Of a stretch of DNA of 64,000 bases, positions 38,029-49,640 are shown one piece after another. The notes under the pieces are model-generated. The model was not told the DNA's origin, searched no databases, and saw only the letters and a list, made by a program, of their open reading frames with translations. This DNA comes from Tritrichomonas musculus (taxonomy: Eukaryota; Parabasalia; Tritrichomonadida; Tritrichomonadidae). Within the stretch, counting starts at the first letter, position 1, and each line of letters begins with the position of its first letter. The translations under genes and the position numbers were made by a program. Where the stretch lies: assembly GCA_039105265.1 (NCBI GenBank), contig JAPFFF010000001.1, positions 5,952,001 through 6,016,000 of the forward strand, written 5' to 3'.

Positions 38029-38958
38029 TTATTTGATTTTATATTAATTTAAAATGATTTAAAAAAGATTCACAAAGCAGAAACATGAAAGTATTATTAA
38101 TCTAATGAAAAGCATATAAATATGTTTTATAGTTAAGATAGGAATATACTATTAGTAATTATTCTATTGATATAAAAAATGCTACGTTATATTTAAGCTG
38201 TAGCAAGTTATGACGCAAATACTCTTTATGATCACCTTTTCATCCACAGAAATATCTATAAGGATTACAAAGTCCAAAAGCAAGAATATTTCATATGCAA
38301 TGAAATTATGATTATACGCCAGTTTTCATAAAAATATATTTTTTTAATCAATAATTATTATTACTTTTTTTTGAATTTATATGAGAAAAACTCATTATAA
38401 ATACTTCATATAGCAATAAATACAATGGAATATGTTTCATTTTTTTATGTGCATCTCTGTAAAATTTGCAGCACTTTCAAATTTCCATATTCATTTTACG
38501 TACGCTTATATTATTAATTAACATAAAAATGAAATATCTTAAACTAATTAAAATCTCTTTTACCAAGATATTTTCAAAACATAGAAGCATTTCTCAAAGT
38601 TAGTCATTGATATATTATTATTATTTTCATTACTACATTAAAATCTATCATTGTTTACATATAAATATGATCGTATAAAGCATTTACATTTTATAAATAC
38701 TACATATTTCCAAAAATATCATTGGAAAAAATATGATGATGATTATCATTTCAATTTTCGATATTAAATATATCTGTTTACGTGCTATATCGATTTAAAA
38801 AATATTAATATATTCTTTAAATATCATATAATGCCTAAAATCGGATAAAAAACATGAAAAATTAGATAGATGTGATATGACTATTTTATCATTCAAAATA
38901 AAAAGAGTACACCCTTAATTAAATAAAATTAAATCAAAACTAGAAAAATAATTAAAAA
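38029..38958. other. AT-rich gap between Maverick and subtilisin gene
   Basis: No supported gene or RNA. AT-rich sequence with short repeats only. Confidence 0.6.
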
Positions 38959-41900
38959 TTAGCTTAATAAAGGATTGTGGAGACTTGCAACTGACTCAGA
39001 TCTATCATCTAATTTCTTCCTCCTTGCAACAACAACGATCAAAAGAATAACCAATATAATTGTGAGCAAAGCAAATCCAATTGTGAGAGCAGCCGAAAAA
39101 ATAGCCAGCCTCTTCCATTTGGAGCTCTTATTAGCTTCTTTATCTTCAACATTATCAGAAGAAGAAGAAGTCGTAGTAGGAACAACTTCAGTTTGAGTAG
39201 GTTCAGAAGTAACTGGAGCAGATGGAGGTGATGTTATCACTGATGTTTGAGTGGATGGTGATGTAACTGGTTCGGTTTCTGGTGGCTGTTCTGGTGTTGG
39301 TGGCTGATCAGGAGATGAGGGTGAGTGTGAGTGTGGCGTTGCATCAGCAGTCAGAACGAAATCAGTTGGGAAAGGAGCTGTATTGTAAATCATGATCAGC
39401 ATGTAAACTTCTTCTTGTGGAAGATTATTTGGGTCATAATTATAAGTTGCTGAAAAACCGCCTCTTGTGAAAAGTACGTCAGCTTCGGCTTCTATTCCAC
39501 CTGTTCTGATGTTGTGAGTGAATCCTAGCACTTTTGGCTCGAACACGCTGACAGGCGTGACTCTATATGTCACTGAAGCGGGCTCGTCCTGCGGTGGGTA
39601 ATAAAGGATGAAGTACCTGATGCCGTAAGGGTTGATTCTGATGATTTTCCTAGGGATATAGATGCTAAGGCCTTCGGCATATATCTGGCATGATCTTCCG
39701 TAGTACTGGTTATAGCAATCATTATCGAAAGTCTCTTCATTGCAGTCTCCGTGTTCAGCTGGGATGCATTTGGTTGCCTTCTTGAATTGAAGGAAGTCAC
39801 CATTCTTGCCATTGTCAAGAGTTCCGTAAACAGTCACTGCAAAATAGACAGAATCAGTGAGATTCTCAAGAGTAGAAGGTATAGCTGAAAAGACGTGGAT
39901 TTCATAGCTGCCTTTCTCGACTTCTGCTTGAGGAACAATGACACCTTCGTTTGTTGAGTAGTGCTCTTCAGTTCCATCTTCACGTTGGTTTCCTCGATAA
40001 ACCTTGCCTGATGGGCTCACGACAACTAGGTCAATATCGACTGCGAGAGCAGCTGATGAATCTGGTGAAAGAACAGCATCCAAGTAAGAAAGTGTTACTT
40101 TCACTTCAGTTGTTGTATCAGCTACAGAAAAAGTTGCCATTAAATGACGACTTCCTCCATCTGTCAATTTGATATTGTCGCCAACCAAAAGGTGGCTGTT
40201 ATCAGTGTCTAATCCATTTCCAATGTATTTTCCAAGATTGAGAAGACCATGGCCTTCTTCACAGTTTGGATAGAGTTTGTCATGAGTTGGATCAGAACAA
40301 GTAATCATGAAAGAACGTGTCAATGGAGCTGAAATTGTCAATTTCTTGTTTCTATAATTGCCATCTTGGAAGTATTGCATGACGATTGCTGAGGCACCTG
40401 CACAAATAGGTGTGGCCATTGATGTGCCATGTTTAATTGTAAGTTCTTTTTGATCATATGGAGCATTGGGAAGTGCTCTGGCTGATAAAATTGAAACACC
40501 TGGACACATGATGTCTGGTTTCATTAAACCTAAATTACCTGTTCCTTTTGATGAGAAATCAGCACGACTGTAACCTTTTGATGTCCTGTAATTTGACTCT
40601 AAAAAGTTGCTTTCGTATTTTGGAACTAAATCTTTATCTAAATACATGACTGGGAAAGTATGACTAAAACCATAATTACTAAAATTCTCAACTTCAAAAT
40701 CAAAGGTTGTAACGACAAAATATGGTGGTTTATCTCTTGGAAGGGATTCAAATTGTTCACGATTATCTATGACCAAAACTGTGTTGTTCTCATATTTATC
40801 TGGATTACGGGAAACTGATACGCGTAAACGGCCTGAATCAAATAAATGCTTCATTCCAATGTTCTTTTCGTAATCAACAAGAGACCATTTAAGAACTTTT
40901 GTAAGATGAGTACTTTCATCATCTTCATCAGTCAAGTATATTTCTTTTTTATCAGTACCAATGGAACTTTCATCAACATAAACTGAAGTAGCGGCTCCGA
41001 CAGTTAACATGTTTTTGGCGGATCCTGGAGATCTTAATGATTGATAACCATAATAATATTCATATTCACCTGATGCTGCAGAATTTCCTGCTGCAAAAAG
41101 AAATAGTGTGTTATTTCTTTCATAGGCAATTTGATCCCATTGAGAGTCATGTAATGGTCCAGTATAATCAAGACCCCAACTATTTGTAGATAATCGTGGT
41201 TTAACTGTATCAACTACTTTGGCGACTTCCTCGGGTGGATAATTACGTCCATTATCACAATAAAATGAAAGACGGGAACCTGGGGCACATCCGTTGTAAT
41301 ATGCAGAACTATCTGAATCGTTTAGAGCTTTGCCTGTAATTGAACCTGCTGTATGTGTTCCATGATCATTCTTACGCATTTGGGCCCATTCTTCTATAGC
41401 ACTTACATAGTCAATTTTTCTATGACCGTTGGTAAATTCGTTAAATTTGACAGTTGGATGGTTTGGATCGTAAAAATAGGTGGAGTTTGTGTCCAAGTAT
41501 GTATCAACAACAAGAACTTTTACTCCAGTTCCATCAAGTCCTTGCTTGTTCAAGAATCTATCAACAGAGATAAGATGGCTGCTATCATTGTTATCTATTG
41601 AATGGCTAGCTTTATCAGTATTCTTCTGGACAAATCCAGTAGCTCTGCAATTCAATTCTTCAGCATCTTTGTCATAGGTAATTGCATAAATTCTTTTGTC
41701 ATTAGTTAAGGTTGGTAAAAGATCCGTAAGGCATTGTTGGCTTCCTTTAATAGAAAATGAATTCTTGGTAGTAGATTGGAAGGAATATTGGCATTTGTCG
41801 TTTGATAAAAGATTTTTTTTGTTACTATAATATTGAATCATGTCTTGAGAACTAACTGTTTCAATTGTAAGATGATTCCAGTCTTTGGATGGTGTATTTG

Positions 41901-42228
41901 CTATTTTGTTGTCACTTTCTATTTCGTGGACTTCACCAAGGTTTTTAGACGTTATATACTTTACTTGATAAGGTGTTAAGTAAAGGTTGAAAAGATTTTT
42001 TGAAATGCAGTTGGTAGATTTGAGATTTATTCCTTGCTTTTCAAGATCAGAAATCATCTGATCTTTGTTTGAGTTAGCAAAATGAAATTGGACGAAATAC
42101 CATGAATCTTCATTAGATTTTATAGCCATATTCGATTTATGAGTGAAAGAAATTTCATTAGCTCGACGCCCGAGCTTTATCCCTGATTGAGATAGAAAAC
42201 ATGAAAAAGCAATATATACAAAAAGCAT
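38959..42228 (-). CDS. Membrane-anchored subtilisin-like serine protease
   Basis: A 1089-residue clan SB, family S8 protease for the cell surface or secretory route. It has an N-terminal signal-like segment (MLFVYIAFSCFLSQS) and a propeptide-like region. The catalytic triad is Asp in VKVLVVDTYLD (~240), His in NDHGTHTAGS (~290) and Ser in HGTSMATPICAG (~602). The large His-Ser gap probably holds an inserted domain. The C-terminal part is beta-rich, then a Pro/Ser/Thr stalk (~970-1020), a single membrane helix (~1035-1065) and a short tail ending NPLLS. Trichomonads have a family of such enzymes. The 3' half is noticeably richer in GC than the 5' half. Confidence 0.92.
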   Translation of the reverse strand: MLFVYIAFSCFLSQSGIKLGRRANEISFTHKSNMAIKSNEDSWYFVQFHFANSNKDQMISDLEKQGINLKSTNCISKNLFNLYLTPYQVKYITSKNLGEVHEIESDNKIANTPSKDWNHLTIETVSSQDMIQYYSNKKNLLSNDKCQYSFQSTTKNSFSIKGSQQCLTDLLPTLTNDKRIYAITYDKDAEELNCRATGFVQKNTDKASHSIDNNDSSHLISVDRFLNKQGLDGTGVKVLVVDTYLDTNSTYFYDPNHPTVKFNEFTNGHRKIDYVSAIEEWAQMRKNDHGTHTAGSITGKALNDSDSSAYYNGCAPGSRLSFYCDNGRNYPPEEVAKVVDTVKPRLSTNSWGLDYTGPLHDSQWDQIAYERNNTLFLFAAGNSAASGEYEYYYGYQSLRSPGSAKNMLTVGAATSVYVDESSIGTDKKEIYLTDEDDESTHLTKVLKWSLVDYEKNIGMKHLFDSGRLRVSVSRNPDKYENNTVLVIDNREQFESLPRDKPPYFVVTTFDFEVENFSNYGFSHTFPVMYLDKDLVPKYESNFLESNYRTSKGYSRADFSSKGTGNLGLMKPDIMCPGVSILSARALPNAPYDQKELTIKHGTSMATPICAGASAIVMQYFQDGNYRNKKLTISAPLTRSFMITCSDPTHDKLYPNCEEGHGLLNLGKYIGNGLDTDNSHLLVGDNIKLTDGGSRHLMATFSVADTTTEVKVTLSYLDAVLSPDSSAALAVDIDLVVVSPSGKVYRGNQREDGTEEHYSTNEGVIVPQAEVEKGSYEIHVFSAIPSTLENLTDSVYFAVTVYGTLDNGKNGDFLQFKKATKCIPAEHGDCNEETFDNDCYNQYYGRSCQIYAEGLSIYIPRKIIRINPYGIRYFILYYPPQDEPASVTYRVTPVSVFEPKVLGFTHNIRTGGIEAEADVLFTRGGFSATYNYDPNNLPQEEVYMLIMIYNTAPFPTDFVLTADATPHSHSPSSPDQPPTPEQPPETEPVTSPSTQTSVITSPPSAPVTSEPTQTEVVPTTTSSSSDNVEDKEANKSSKWKRLAIFSAALTIGFALLTIILVILLIVVVARRKKLDDRSESVASLHNPLLS

Positions 42229-43600
42229 ATTTGTAATATGGAAACTTTTTAATTAATTTTGAATGAAAATATTTTTTCTCAAAATATTATCTTCTATTAA
42301 TTTTTGTATTTTTATTATTTTATATTTCAAATTATAAAATTGTTTATATTTTATAAATATACTTTTTATTATAAATTATATTGTATATAAAGAGATATTC
42401 ATGAAATATGTTATTTTATATTTTTTTAAAATGAAATAATATTTTTTTTATATCTTCTTTGGGTATAATTATGAACCTATATATTTAAATTAATTTATCA
42501 TAATTATATCTTTTATATTGAATTTTATATCATGAAATAGATTTTGTTGAATTTATATAAAGAAACTCATTTTGGAAGCGTAGGTAAAAGTTTTAGAAAA
42601 GAATTTATTATTTTTTTTTTTCCTTAAAATATACAAACAATTAATATATATTTTGTATATATATGATTTTAAATATACATATTTTAATGTAAATATATAT
42701 TAAATATATGGTATAATTTCAAATAAGAAAGATAAATATAAGTATTGATTATTAAATTTTTGCCAATAAAAAAAATTAATAGAAAATAAATTGTGAATAT
42801 AACTTTACTTTTTATTTTATAATATGAAAATAATTTTAAATATATATTTTAAAAATCATTAAAAAAATAAATATTGTATTGTGTTTTTGTTTAATAATAT
42901 AATTAGTAAGAAATTGAGAAAATTAAAATAAGCAATAGATATTGATTTTCTGAATATAAAATCAATTATATTCTCATTTATCAAGCTTATCCAACAAATT
43001 ATATTAAGTTTTATTTAATAAAAAAACAGAGATGCATATCGAACCAAAAAAAGAAGGATTACTGAAAACATCAAAAGAATTGATGTTTTGATTGATGTAT
43101 AGCTTTAAGCCAGAAATAACTATTATTTCGCCGTAAAGATAACAGTTAAACATGTCATTTTTATTTAACACTGTATATTAACCAGGTATTTTGAATCAAT
43201 ATGTAATTCAATAATATCTACAAATCACGCAATTTTATTTCAGATTTGATTTAAAAAAATGGGTACTGTTATATTTAATTCCATTATTTATAGTTAATTA
43301 ATCAAAAAAAAAAATAATAAATCTTATTCTTGTTTAAAAAAATCTACCGCTAGAAGTCTAGTTAAATTTTAAATGTATACATTATATGGCTCGAAATAAA
43401 TGACGTGAACTTCCAAAATCCAAACTTAACATTTTGGAGAAACAAAGAGTTGAAAATTGAATTATAAAATTGTAAACTTCTCAATTTTTCTTTTTAATCC
43501 AGCAAATTTCTCGATATATTCGGATTTATTTTAAAAAATAATAAGTGCGAAATATTTATAAGCCAATATTGGTATATATATATTTCAAGATAATTTCAAA
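42229..43600. other. AT-rich intergenic DNA
   Basis: Very AT-rich, with no supported gene, RNA or repeat array. It separates two divergent genes, so both promoters lie here. No clear TCAYWW initiator is seen next to either ATG. Confidence 0.6.
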
Positions 43601-45112
43601 ATGTTTAAAATTGATCAACTTTTGTTTTTAGAAATAGTAAACGGAATACTTTCTAGCTTTCTATTTAAAACATTTAACATGAAAAAGTCATTCATAATAT
43701 CTTCAGCCGGACTTAGGAATATTGTTTTCGTTTCTAAAAATGGGAAATCTATCGCAAACTCTTTTTCGCATAATAATAAAAAATCTTATTTTGATGATGA
43801 TGATTTTTGTTTTCTCATAGGTGACAAAAAAATGCAAATGAATCGATATTTAGCAGATTTTATTTCCCCACGAGTTTCGCATATTCATCAAGTTGATCCA
43901 ACAATCAATATTTTAGATATTAATCCTTTTGTTTGCAATGTAGAAACAAAAGAAATATTTACAGATGATCTTCTTGAAAATTTTAAACTAATTTCTTTAG
44001 GCTATCCAATTGAAATTGATGAAGAAATGAGCATTAAACTTCGCTACCTTTCCTTTTATTTGGATAATGAAGAAATGACTAACCAATTAAATAAACTTTT
44101 CCCAATAGAATTCACCCAAGAAAATATTGGTTCATGTATCCAATGTCTTCAATACTATGATCAGTCTATAAATCAAAAAATTTTAAATCCAGCAATTACT
44201 AAAGAAGCCCTTATTGATCTAATTTCAAAATATTTTTATTTAATCGAAGAAAACAAGCTTTTCCAGCTTAGCAAACCCGACCTTTATTCAATTCTAAGTA
44301 ATCCAAATTTGAAAGTTAAAAATGAAGATTCATTATTAGATTTCATTAATAATATCTCTTTTGATGATGAGAATAAGAATGAAGATGTATTATCCATTAA
44401 TGATAAAATGCTTTTTTATGAACAAATAAAAATCGAATGCTTAAGTAAGAATAAATTGAAAGAATTTATTAATAGTATTATAATTGATCAAATGTCACAA
44501 AATCTTTGGTCTAGCATTCGAAACTATTTATTTTATGAGATTTCTAAAAAAAATGTAAGTATAGTCAAAATTCCATATGACAATAGATATAATGAAAAAT
44601 TTAATGGAATTATTTCGCATCTCATCGATGGAGATGTTGAAAATGCAATTGACGAAGGAATTATTGATGTCATATGCTCATCAGTTTATGATAATGCAGA
44701 TGATATTCAGCCTAGAAACGTTTTGAATTATAAAAATGATCTACTTGTCTTCCAATCACAAGGCCGATCAGATTCATGGGTTTGTATAGATTTTAAAAAT
44801 CATAGAGTAAAACCATCTAATTATTCAATTGGATCTCCTTATAACAGCGGTCCTGGATGTGGAAATCTCCAGAACTGGTGTATTGAAGGATCTAATAATC
44901 TAACATCTTGGAAATTACTAGATACTCGTCGAAATGAAAAAAGTCTTGATGATAGTTCAGCCACAATGAATTTTGAAATACAAAATCAAAATGATGAATA
45001 TTTCAGATATTTAAGAATTAGACAAATAGATTTAAATACTGCAAATGATTATGATCTGTACTTCTCATCAATTGAATTTTTTGGTAAAGTATTTAGAACA
45101 ATTGACATTTAA
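43601..45112 (+). CDS. BTB/BACK-like protein with F5/8C (discoidin) domain
   Basis: Up to 503 residues. After a BTB-like N-terminal region (~45-150, DDDDFCFLIGDKKMQMNRYLA), a helical BACK-like segment (~150-320) follows, then an F5/8 type C domain (~340-500) with WVCIDFKNHRVKPSNYSIG, GPGCGNLQNWCIEGSNN and FRYLRIRQID. This combination is a large intracellular family in trichomonads, probably adaptors whose C-terminal sandwich binds a partner. There is no signal peptide. ATG at 43601 is first; Met27 at 43679 (MKKSFIISSAG) may be the true start because the domain begins only after it. Confidence 0.85.
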   Translation: MFKIDQLLFLEIVNGILSSFLFKTFNMKKSFIISSAGLRNIVFVSKNGKSIANSFSHNNKKSYFDDDDFCFLIGDKKMQMNRYLADFISPRVSHIHQVDPTINILDINPFVCNVETKEIFTDDLLENFKLISLGYPIEIDEEMSIKLRYLSFYLDNEEMTNQLNKLFPIEFTQENIGSCIQCLQYYDQSINQKILNPAITKEALIDLISKYFYLIEENKLFQLSKPDLYSILSNPNLKVKNEDSLLDFINNISFDDENKNEDVLSINDKMLFYEQIKIECLSKNKLKEFINSIIIDQMSQNLWSSIRNYLFYEISKKNVSIVKIPYDNRYNEKFNGIISHLIDGDVENAIDEGIIDVICSSVYDNADDIQPRNVLNYKNDLLVFQSQGRSDSWVCIDFKNHRVKPSNYSIGSPYNSGPGCGNLQNWCIEGSNNLTSWKLLDTRRNEKSLDDSSATMNFEIQNQNDEYFRYLRIRQIDLNTANDYDLYFSSIEFFGKVFRTIDI

Positions 45113-48100
45113 AAAGTTGTTATACAATTTTGTAATGATTTTTGTATTAATACCGATGATAATAATTAATTATTTGATTATTTTTTTTTTTTAATGAATT
45201 CAATAAGTGTGTTTAATAAATGATTTCATCAGTACCTAAAGGGGAAAAAAAACATAAAAAAGTTACAAATCTGTAAACATTTATTTGAGAACAAAAAAAA
45301 ACATAGGTGGGCCACCAATGAATTTTTATAACTTTTGCACCATTAGATAGATTACATATAATAATAAAATAAAATATTAATTATAGTTCATAAATATTAA
45401 AGATAAAGTTTTTATGAATAATTTAAATTTTCCAGAAGTGCGGGAACTATAAAAAGTCTCCAATATCCTTTGTTTTTTAATATTATATTATTTACTCTAT
45501 ATAGAATATAAAAAATATAAAATTAAAATTATTTATTCGACAGGTGTAGTTTTATAAACATTTTAGTTTTTAATTGTAAACTATTGAATATGGAAATAAT
45601 AAAGATAATATATTTGGATCAAATAGATAACTGTAACTGACTTTTTAACATAAATGCAAGTTATTTTAAATCTAATATCAGTGTATTAAATGTTCTTTAT
45701 ATTATTTTACATTAATTAAGATATAATTATTATCTCGTTGATCAAATAGGAATAAGAAAAAAGAATGAAAATGATTATAAATACAGATTATTTTATGTAA
45801 ATATAAAGTTTATTTGGGTAATATATCAAAATAATCAAAAAAAATCTTCAATTATTATTGAGAAATATACTTTCTTTTAGAAAAAAAAGTGATTAACTTA
45901 TGGAAAATACTTTACTTAAGTAGATTATAATTTTTTTCAATAAATTTTGATGAAAACTTCTTTTATGGAAAAATCATATTAAATTTTCTTTTCATATTTA
46001 TAGAATATACTTGAATAAGTATTTAGGAAATGTTATATGTCTTTTATTTCTTGAAATTTCGCATAAATTACTTTAAAATAAATAAAATAAAGACATAAAA
46101 CATAAATAAAATTGAATTACCTAAAAAGTTGATACTTCTTAAAAAGTCAATCGAAAATTATCAAAAAGTGAACCGAAAATTAACAAAAAGTGAACCGAAA
46201 ATAAACAAAAAATAAATCATAAATTATCAAAAAGTCGATCGAAAGTTTACAAAAAGTGAACCGAAAATTATCAAAAAGTGAACCGAAAATTAACAAAAAG
46301 TGAACCGAAAATAAACAAAAAATAAACCAAAAGTTATCAAAAAGTCGATCGAAGATTATCAAAAAGTGAACCGAAAATTATCAAAAATTTAAAAATAACG
46401 TTTTCCCCAGAAAAAAAATAAGTTTTATAAAAGTTAAAATAGAGCTACGCCTGTCGAGTGATTTTTTTTTATATTTTAATATGATATAATATATTTATAT
46501 ATATAAATATATAATAATAGTTATCCCCTTGAAATTCAATCTATCCCTCAAAATAAGCTCAAATAAAACAAATTTTTTAAAAAATGGAAATATTATTATT
46601 TAAAAAAGTTATTTTTCTTTATAACCAACATATATTATATATTATATTGAATAAATCATATAAATATAAAAATAATATTAATAAGTATATCAGATATCGA
46701 GATAACACAACAAATTTCAGTTATTTTAAATGATCAGTATTTTGATGAATAATTAATCTATTTCATTTTATACCAATAAATGGAATATTAAGAAGTTTAT
46801 TAATATTAAAATGAAAATAATATTAAAGTATTCTTGATAAGATACAAAGATAATGAACATACTAAATTATACAAAAATACGTTATTTAAGTTCTCGCACT
46901 TCTAATTTTCCTATTTTTTTTGTAAACTATTCAAATAGAATAGATAAAATCTTTCAAAAATATTTGAAATAATTTTCTCAAAATTAAAAGAATTTAAAAA
47001 GATCATTCAATTTATATAAGAAAATTTCATTTATTAAGAATAAAAATATCTATTTTAATTTTAAATTAATTGTTTAATTTAATTTTGTTTAAAGTTATAT
47101 TTTGTTGATTATAATCAAAGACAAAATATAAAAAGAAATAAATGATTTTTTCTATACCTAAAATTTTGAATATAACAATTGAAGCATTCTATAAAAATTC
47201 GTTTTGAAAAAGTTAGAAATAATCAATTATTCGATTTTAATGATTTTGATAATTTATTAGTATATGATTTATTATAAAATATTTAAAAGATTTTTTACTA
47301 TTATATTTATGTATATAATATTATAATAAAAATATATTATGTTTATTTCTATTTAATTCGCTATATTTATAATTTTTATTAAAACTTAGTTTTTTTTTGA
47401 AAATTTAAAAATTCAAATAAATATAAAATATTTTTTATTTTGATTATCTTTGCTTTTTAAATTTATATTGAAATATCTCATTTATATATATTTTTAATAT
47501 ATAACTCTATTATGTAATAATAATATTAATATAGATTATTTTAATTTTATATTAAGATATTGCTTTTTCTAAAAATCTCAAAATTTCAATAATGGAAAAA
47601 ATATAAAAAATATTTGAAAGCGATTTTTATAAATTGAGAGAAAATTGAATAAAAAAAAGCTGATTTTAATTTTTTATGATTTTTTAATAAAGGTCCAATA
47701 TTCTAGGACGTATATCTGATTTTAATTTACCTTTATTTATAACAAATTTATTGTTTGACCGTTTATAATTTCTTACCAAGTGGCTCCAAAATTGAATCAT
47801 TCCGTTAACTAATTCAACTTTTTGAATATGTTTTCCCAACTAACCTTTATCTTTGAAGTTATGTTATAACTAACTATATCAATAAAAAGCCTGTGCGATG
47901 AAGAAACTAAATATCAATAAAGAAAATATTTAATTTTTTATATATACTTCTGAAAATTAAAAATACCTTTTATTTTAACTTTTTAGAGAAATCTATTAAT
48001 TATTTTATATTGTTTCCAGATCATTCTTGATTTATGACATAGATAATATCATAAAATAATAGAAATATGTATTTTAATTCATTTGAACTTGTGATATTGC

Positions 48101-48356
48101 ATATCATGTATTAAAAAAAAAGTTGATGAATATTAGTTCAAAACTTTATTTAACAACTGCATCCTATCATATATGTGTTATATAAATATATATTATGAAA
48201 TTGCTGAATAATTCTTAAAATTCGAAGAAAAAAAGAACTTTTTTAAAGTCAAAAAAAAAGTGGCCCACCTATAAAAAAACGTATTTATATAACAAGATCT
48301 ATATTTCTAACAAATAAAATGTGAGTAAATGCAAAATTTATCATCAATATCAATTC
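45113..48356. other. 3.2-kb gene-poor stretch with nested inverted repeats
   Basis: No supported gene. It contains a 22-bp minisatellite and several short inverted repeats: ATAGGTGGGCCAC (45303-45315 versus 48260-48272, exact), AGAAGTGCGGGAACT (45434-45448 versus 46889-46903, 14/15) and TCGACAGGTGTAG (45537-45549 versus 46445-46457, 12/13). It may be the relic of one or two nested elements. Confidence 0.55.
46141..46390. repeat. 22-bp minisatellite with 110-bp higher order
   Basis: About eleven units of GTGAACCGAAAATTAACAAA-type sequence with a 22-bp period (unit starts at 46168, 46190, 46212, 46234). A pattern of variants (including AAAGTCGATCGAA) recurs every five units, at 46234 and 46344, giving a 110-bp super-repeat. 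Confidence 0.88.
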
Positions 48357-49640
48357 CTAAAAGTTAATTTTTGAATCTGATAGAGATGAAGTTATAGATA
48401 ATATTTTTTTCATAGCGCGTTTATTCCTGTTAATTCTGGATGCCATCATCTGTTCATTCTCAAGTTGTATTTCTTTTTCCTTTGATTCTTGTTCAGAAGT
48501 ACCAGTCAAAATTGATGAGGTTGATGACGAATTTGAACTCACAACAAAAAATCTTGTTGTGGATTTAGATTTTTGTAGATTTGACTCAATTTGAGTTGAT
48601 GGAGAGTCAATTGGAGTTGGCAAAGCTGAGTGATCTAAAGTGTCGTCTTTGTTTATAAAAGAAGTTCGAGGTCTCTTTCTCAAAGGAGTCTTTCTTGGAG
48701 ATAGACTCTTGAGGAGAGGAGAAGGGAAAGATGATTCGCCAAACCTTGATGTTTTTTCTCTTTTTTTGATTCGATCAAAAATTGAATCGTCGTCATTAAA
48801 GTCAATTAAATATGGATCAATCTCTTTGTTTTTATGAGTAACCCATGGGTTCTTTAAAATTTCTTCAAAGGTAATTCTGGTTTCAGGGGTTTTGTCAAGC
48901 ATCAATTTTAATAAATCTTTTAAGTCAGATTTTAAGTAAGGAGGGAATGATACTTCATCATTTATAATTTTACGAGCCATGTCTGCTCGTGTCAATCCAT
49001 CGAAAGGAAAATATCCAGTTACCATATAAAAAAGTATAACCCCCAAGCTCCAAACATCAACTGCTTTTGTATACTGATTATCGGTGTAAAGTTCAGGAGC
49101 CGCATATTGAGGTGATCCGCACTTTGTCGAAAAAAATCCATCATGTTCAATTGGCACTAATCGGCTAAGTCCAAAATCAATAATTCTAATATTATCTTCT
49201 AAATCAATCATTATATTTTCAGCTTTTAGATCTCTATGTGATATTTTAAGTTGATCATGTAAATATGACATTGCATAGGTAATTTGGGTGAAATAGTGTC
49301 GTGCCTTTATTTCTGACATGACACCTTCTTGAGCTACTTTTGATGCAAGCGTGCCTCGAGATAAATATTCCATTATAAGATAATAATACTCAGGACTTTC
49401 TTGGATTCCATAAAAGGATGCTAAATACTGGTGTTTGAAACTTCTTTGAAGGTAAATTTCTCTGAAAAGCCTCATTTTCTGATCCTCGGCTTTTAATGAT
49501 TTTTTAGATATTATTTTGATCGCAACATTGATGTTTGTTTTGTTATGTTTTGCTAGCCAAACTTCAGCAAATGATCCCTTTCCAATTAGAGAGATTAAAA
49601 TGAAGCCTTCAGGATTTTCTGGTCTAGGTATTTTCTTCAT
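48357..49640 (-). CDS. CAMK/AMPK-like Ser/Thr protein kinase
   Basis: A 427-residue kinase. IGKGSFAEVW (Gly loop), VAIKII (beta-3 Lys), HRDLKAENIM (catalytic loop), IDFGLSR (metal loop) and GSPQYAAPE (activation segment end) are all canonical, so it should be active. The order and WSLGVILFYMVTGYFPF fit the CAMKL/AMPK-SNF1 group. The last ~150 residues are Ser/Lys-rich and lack a known regulatory domain. ATG at 49638-49640 (MKKIPRPE) is chosen; the frame extends upstream only through non-ATG codons. Confidence 0.92.
   Translation of the reverse strand: MKKIPRPENPEGFILISLIGKGSFAEVWLAKHNKTNINVAIKIISKKSLKAEDQKMRLFREIYLQRSFKHQYLASFYGIQESPEYYYLIMEYLSRGTLASKVAQEGVMSEIKARHYFTQITYAMSYLHDQLKISHRDLKAENIMIDLEDNIRIIDFGLSRLVPIEHDGFFSTKCGSPQYAAPELYTDNQYTKAVDVWSLGVILFYMVTGYFPFDGLTRADMARKIINDEVSFPPYLKSDLKDLLKLMLDKTPETRITFEEILKNPWVTHKNKEIDPYLIDFNDDDSIFDRIKKREKTSRFGESSFPSPLLKSLSPRKTPLRKRPRTSFINKDDTLDHSALPTPIDSPSTQIESNLQKSKSTTRFFVVSSNSSSTSSILTGTSEQESKEKEIQLENEQMMASRINRNKRAMKKILSITSSLSDSKINF

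Noticed and set aside
18647-38034. A clean Maverick target-site duplication
   Set aside because: The six bases outside the two ends (GCATAT, TTATTT) do not match; the shared ACGT is palindromic and lies at or within the TIR ends.
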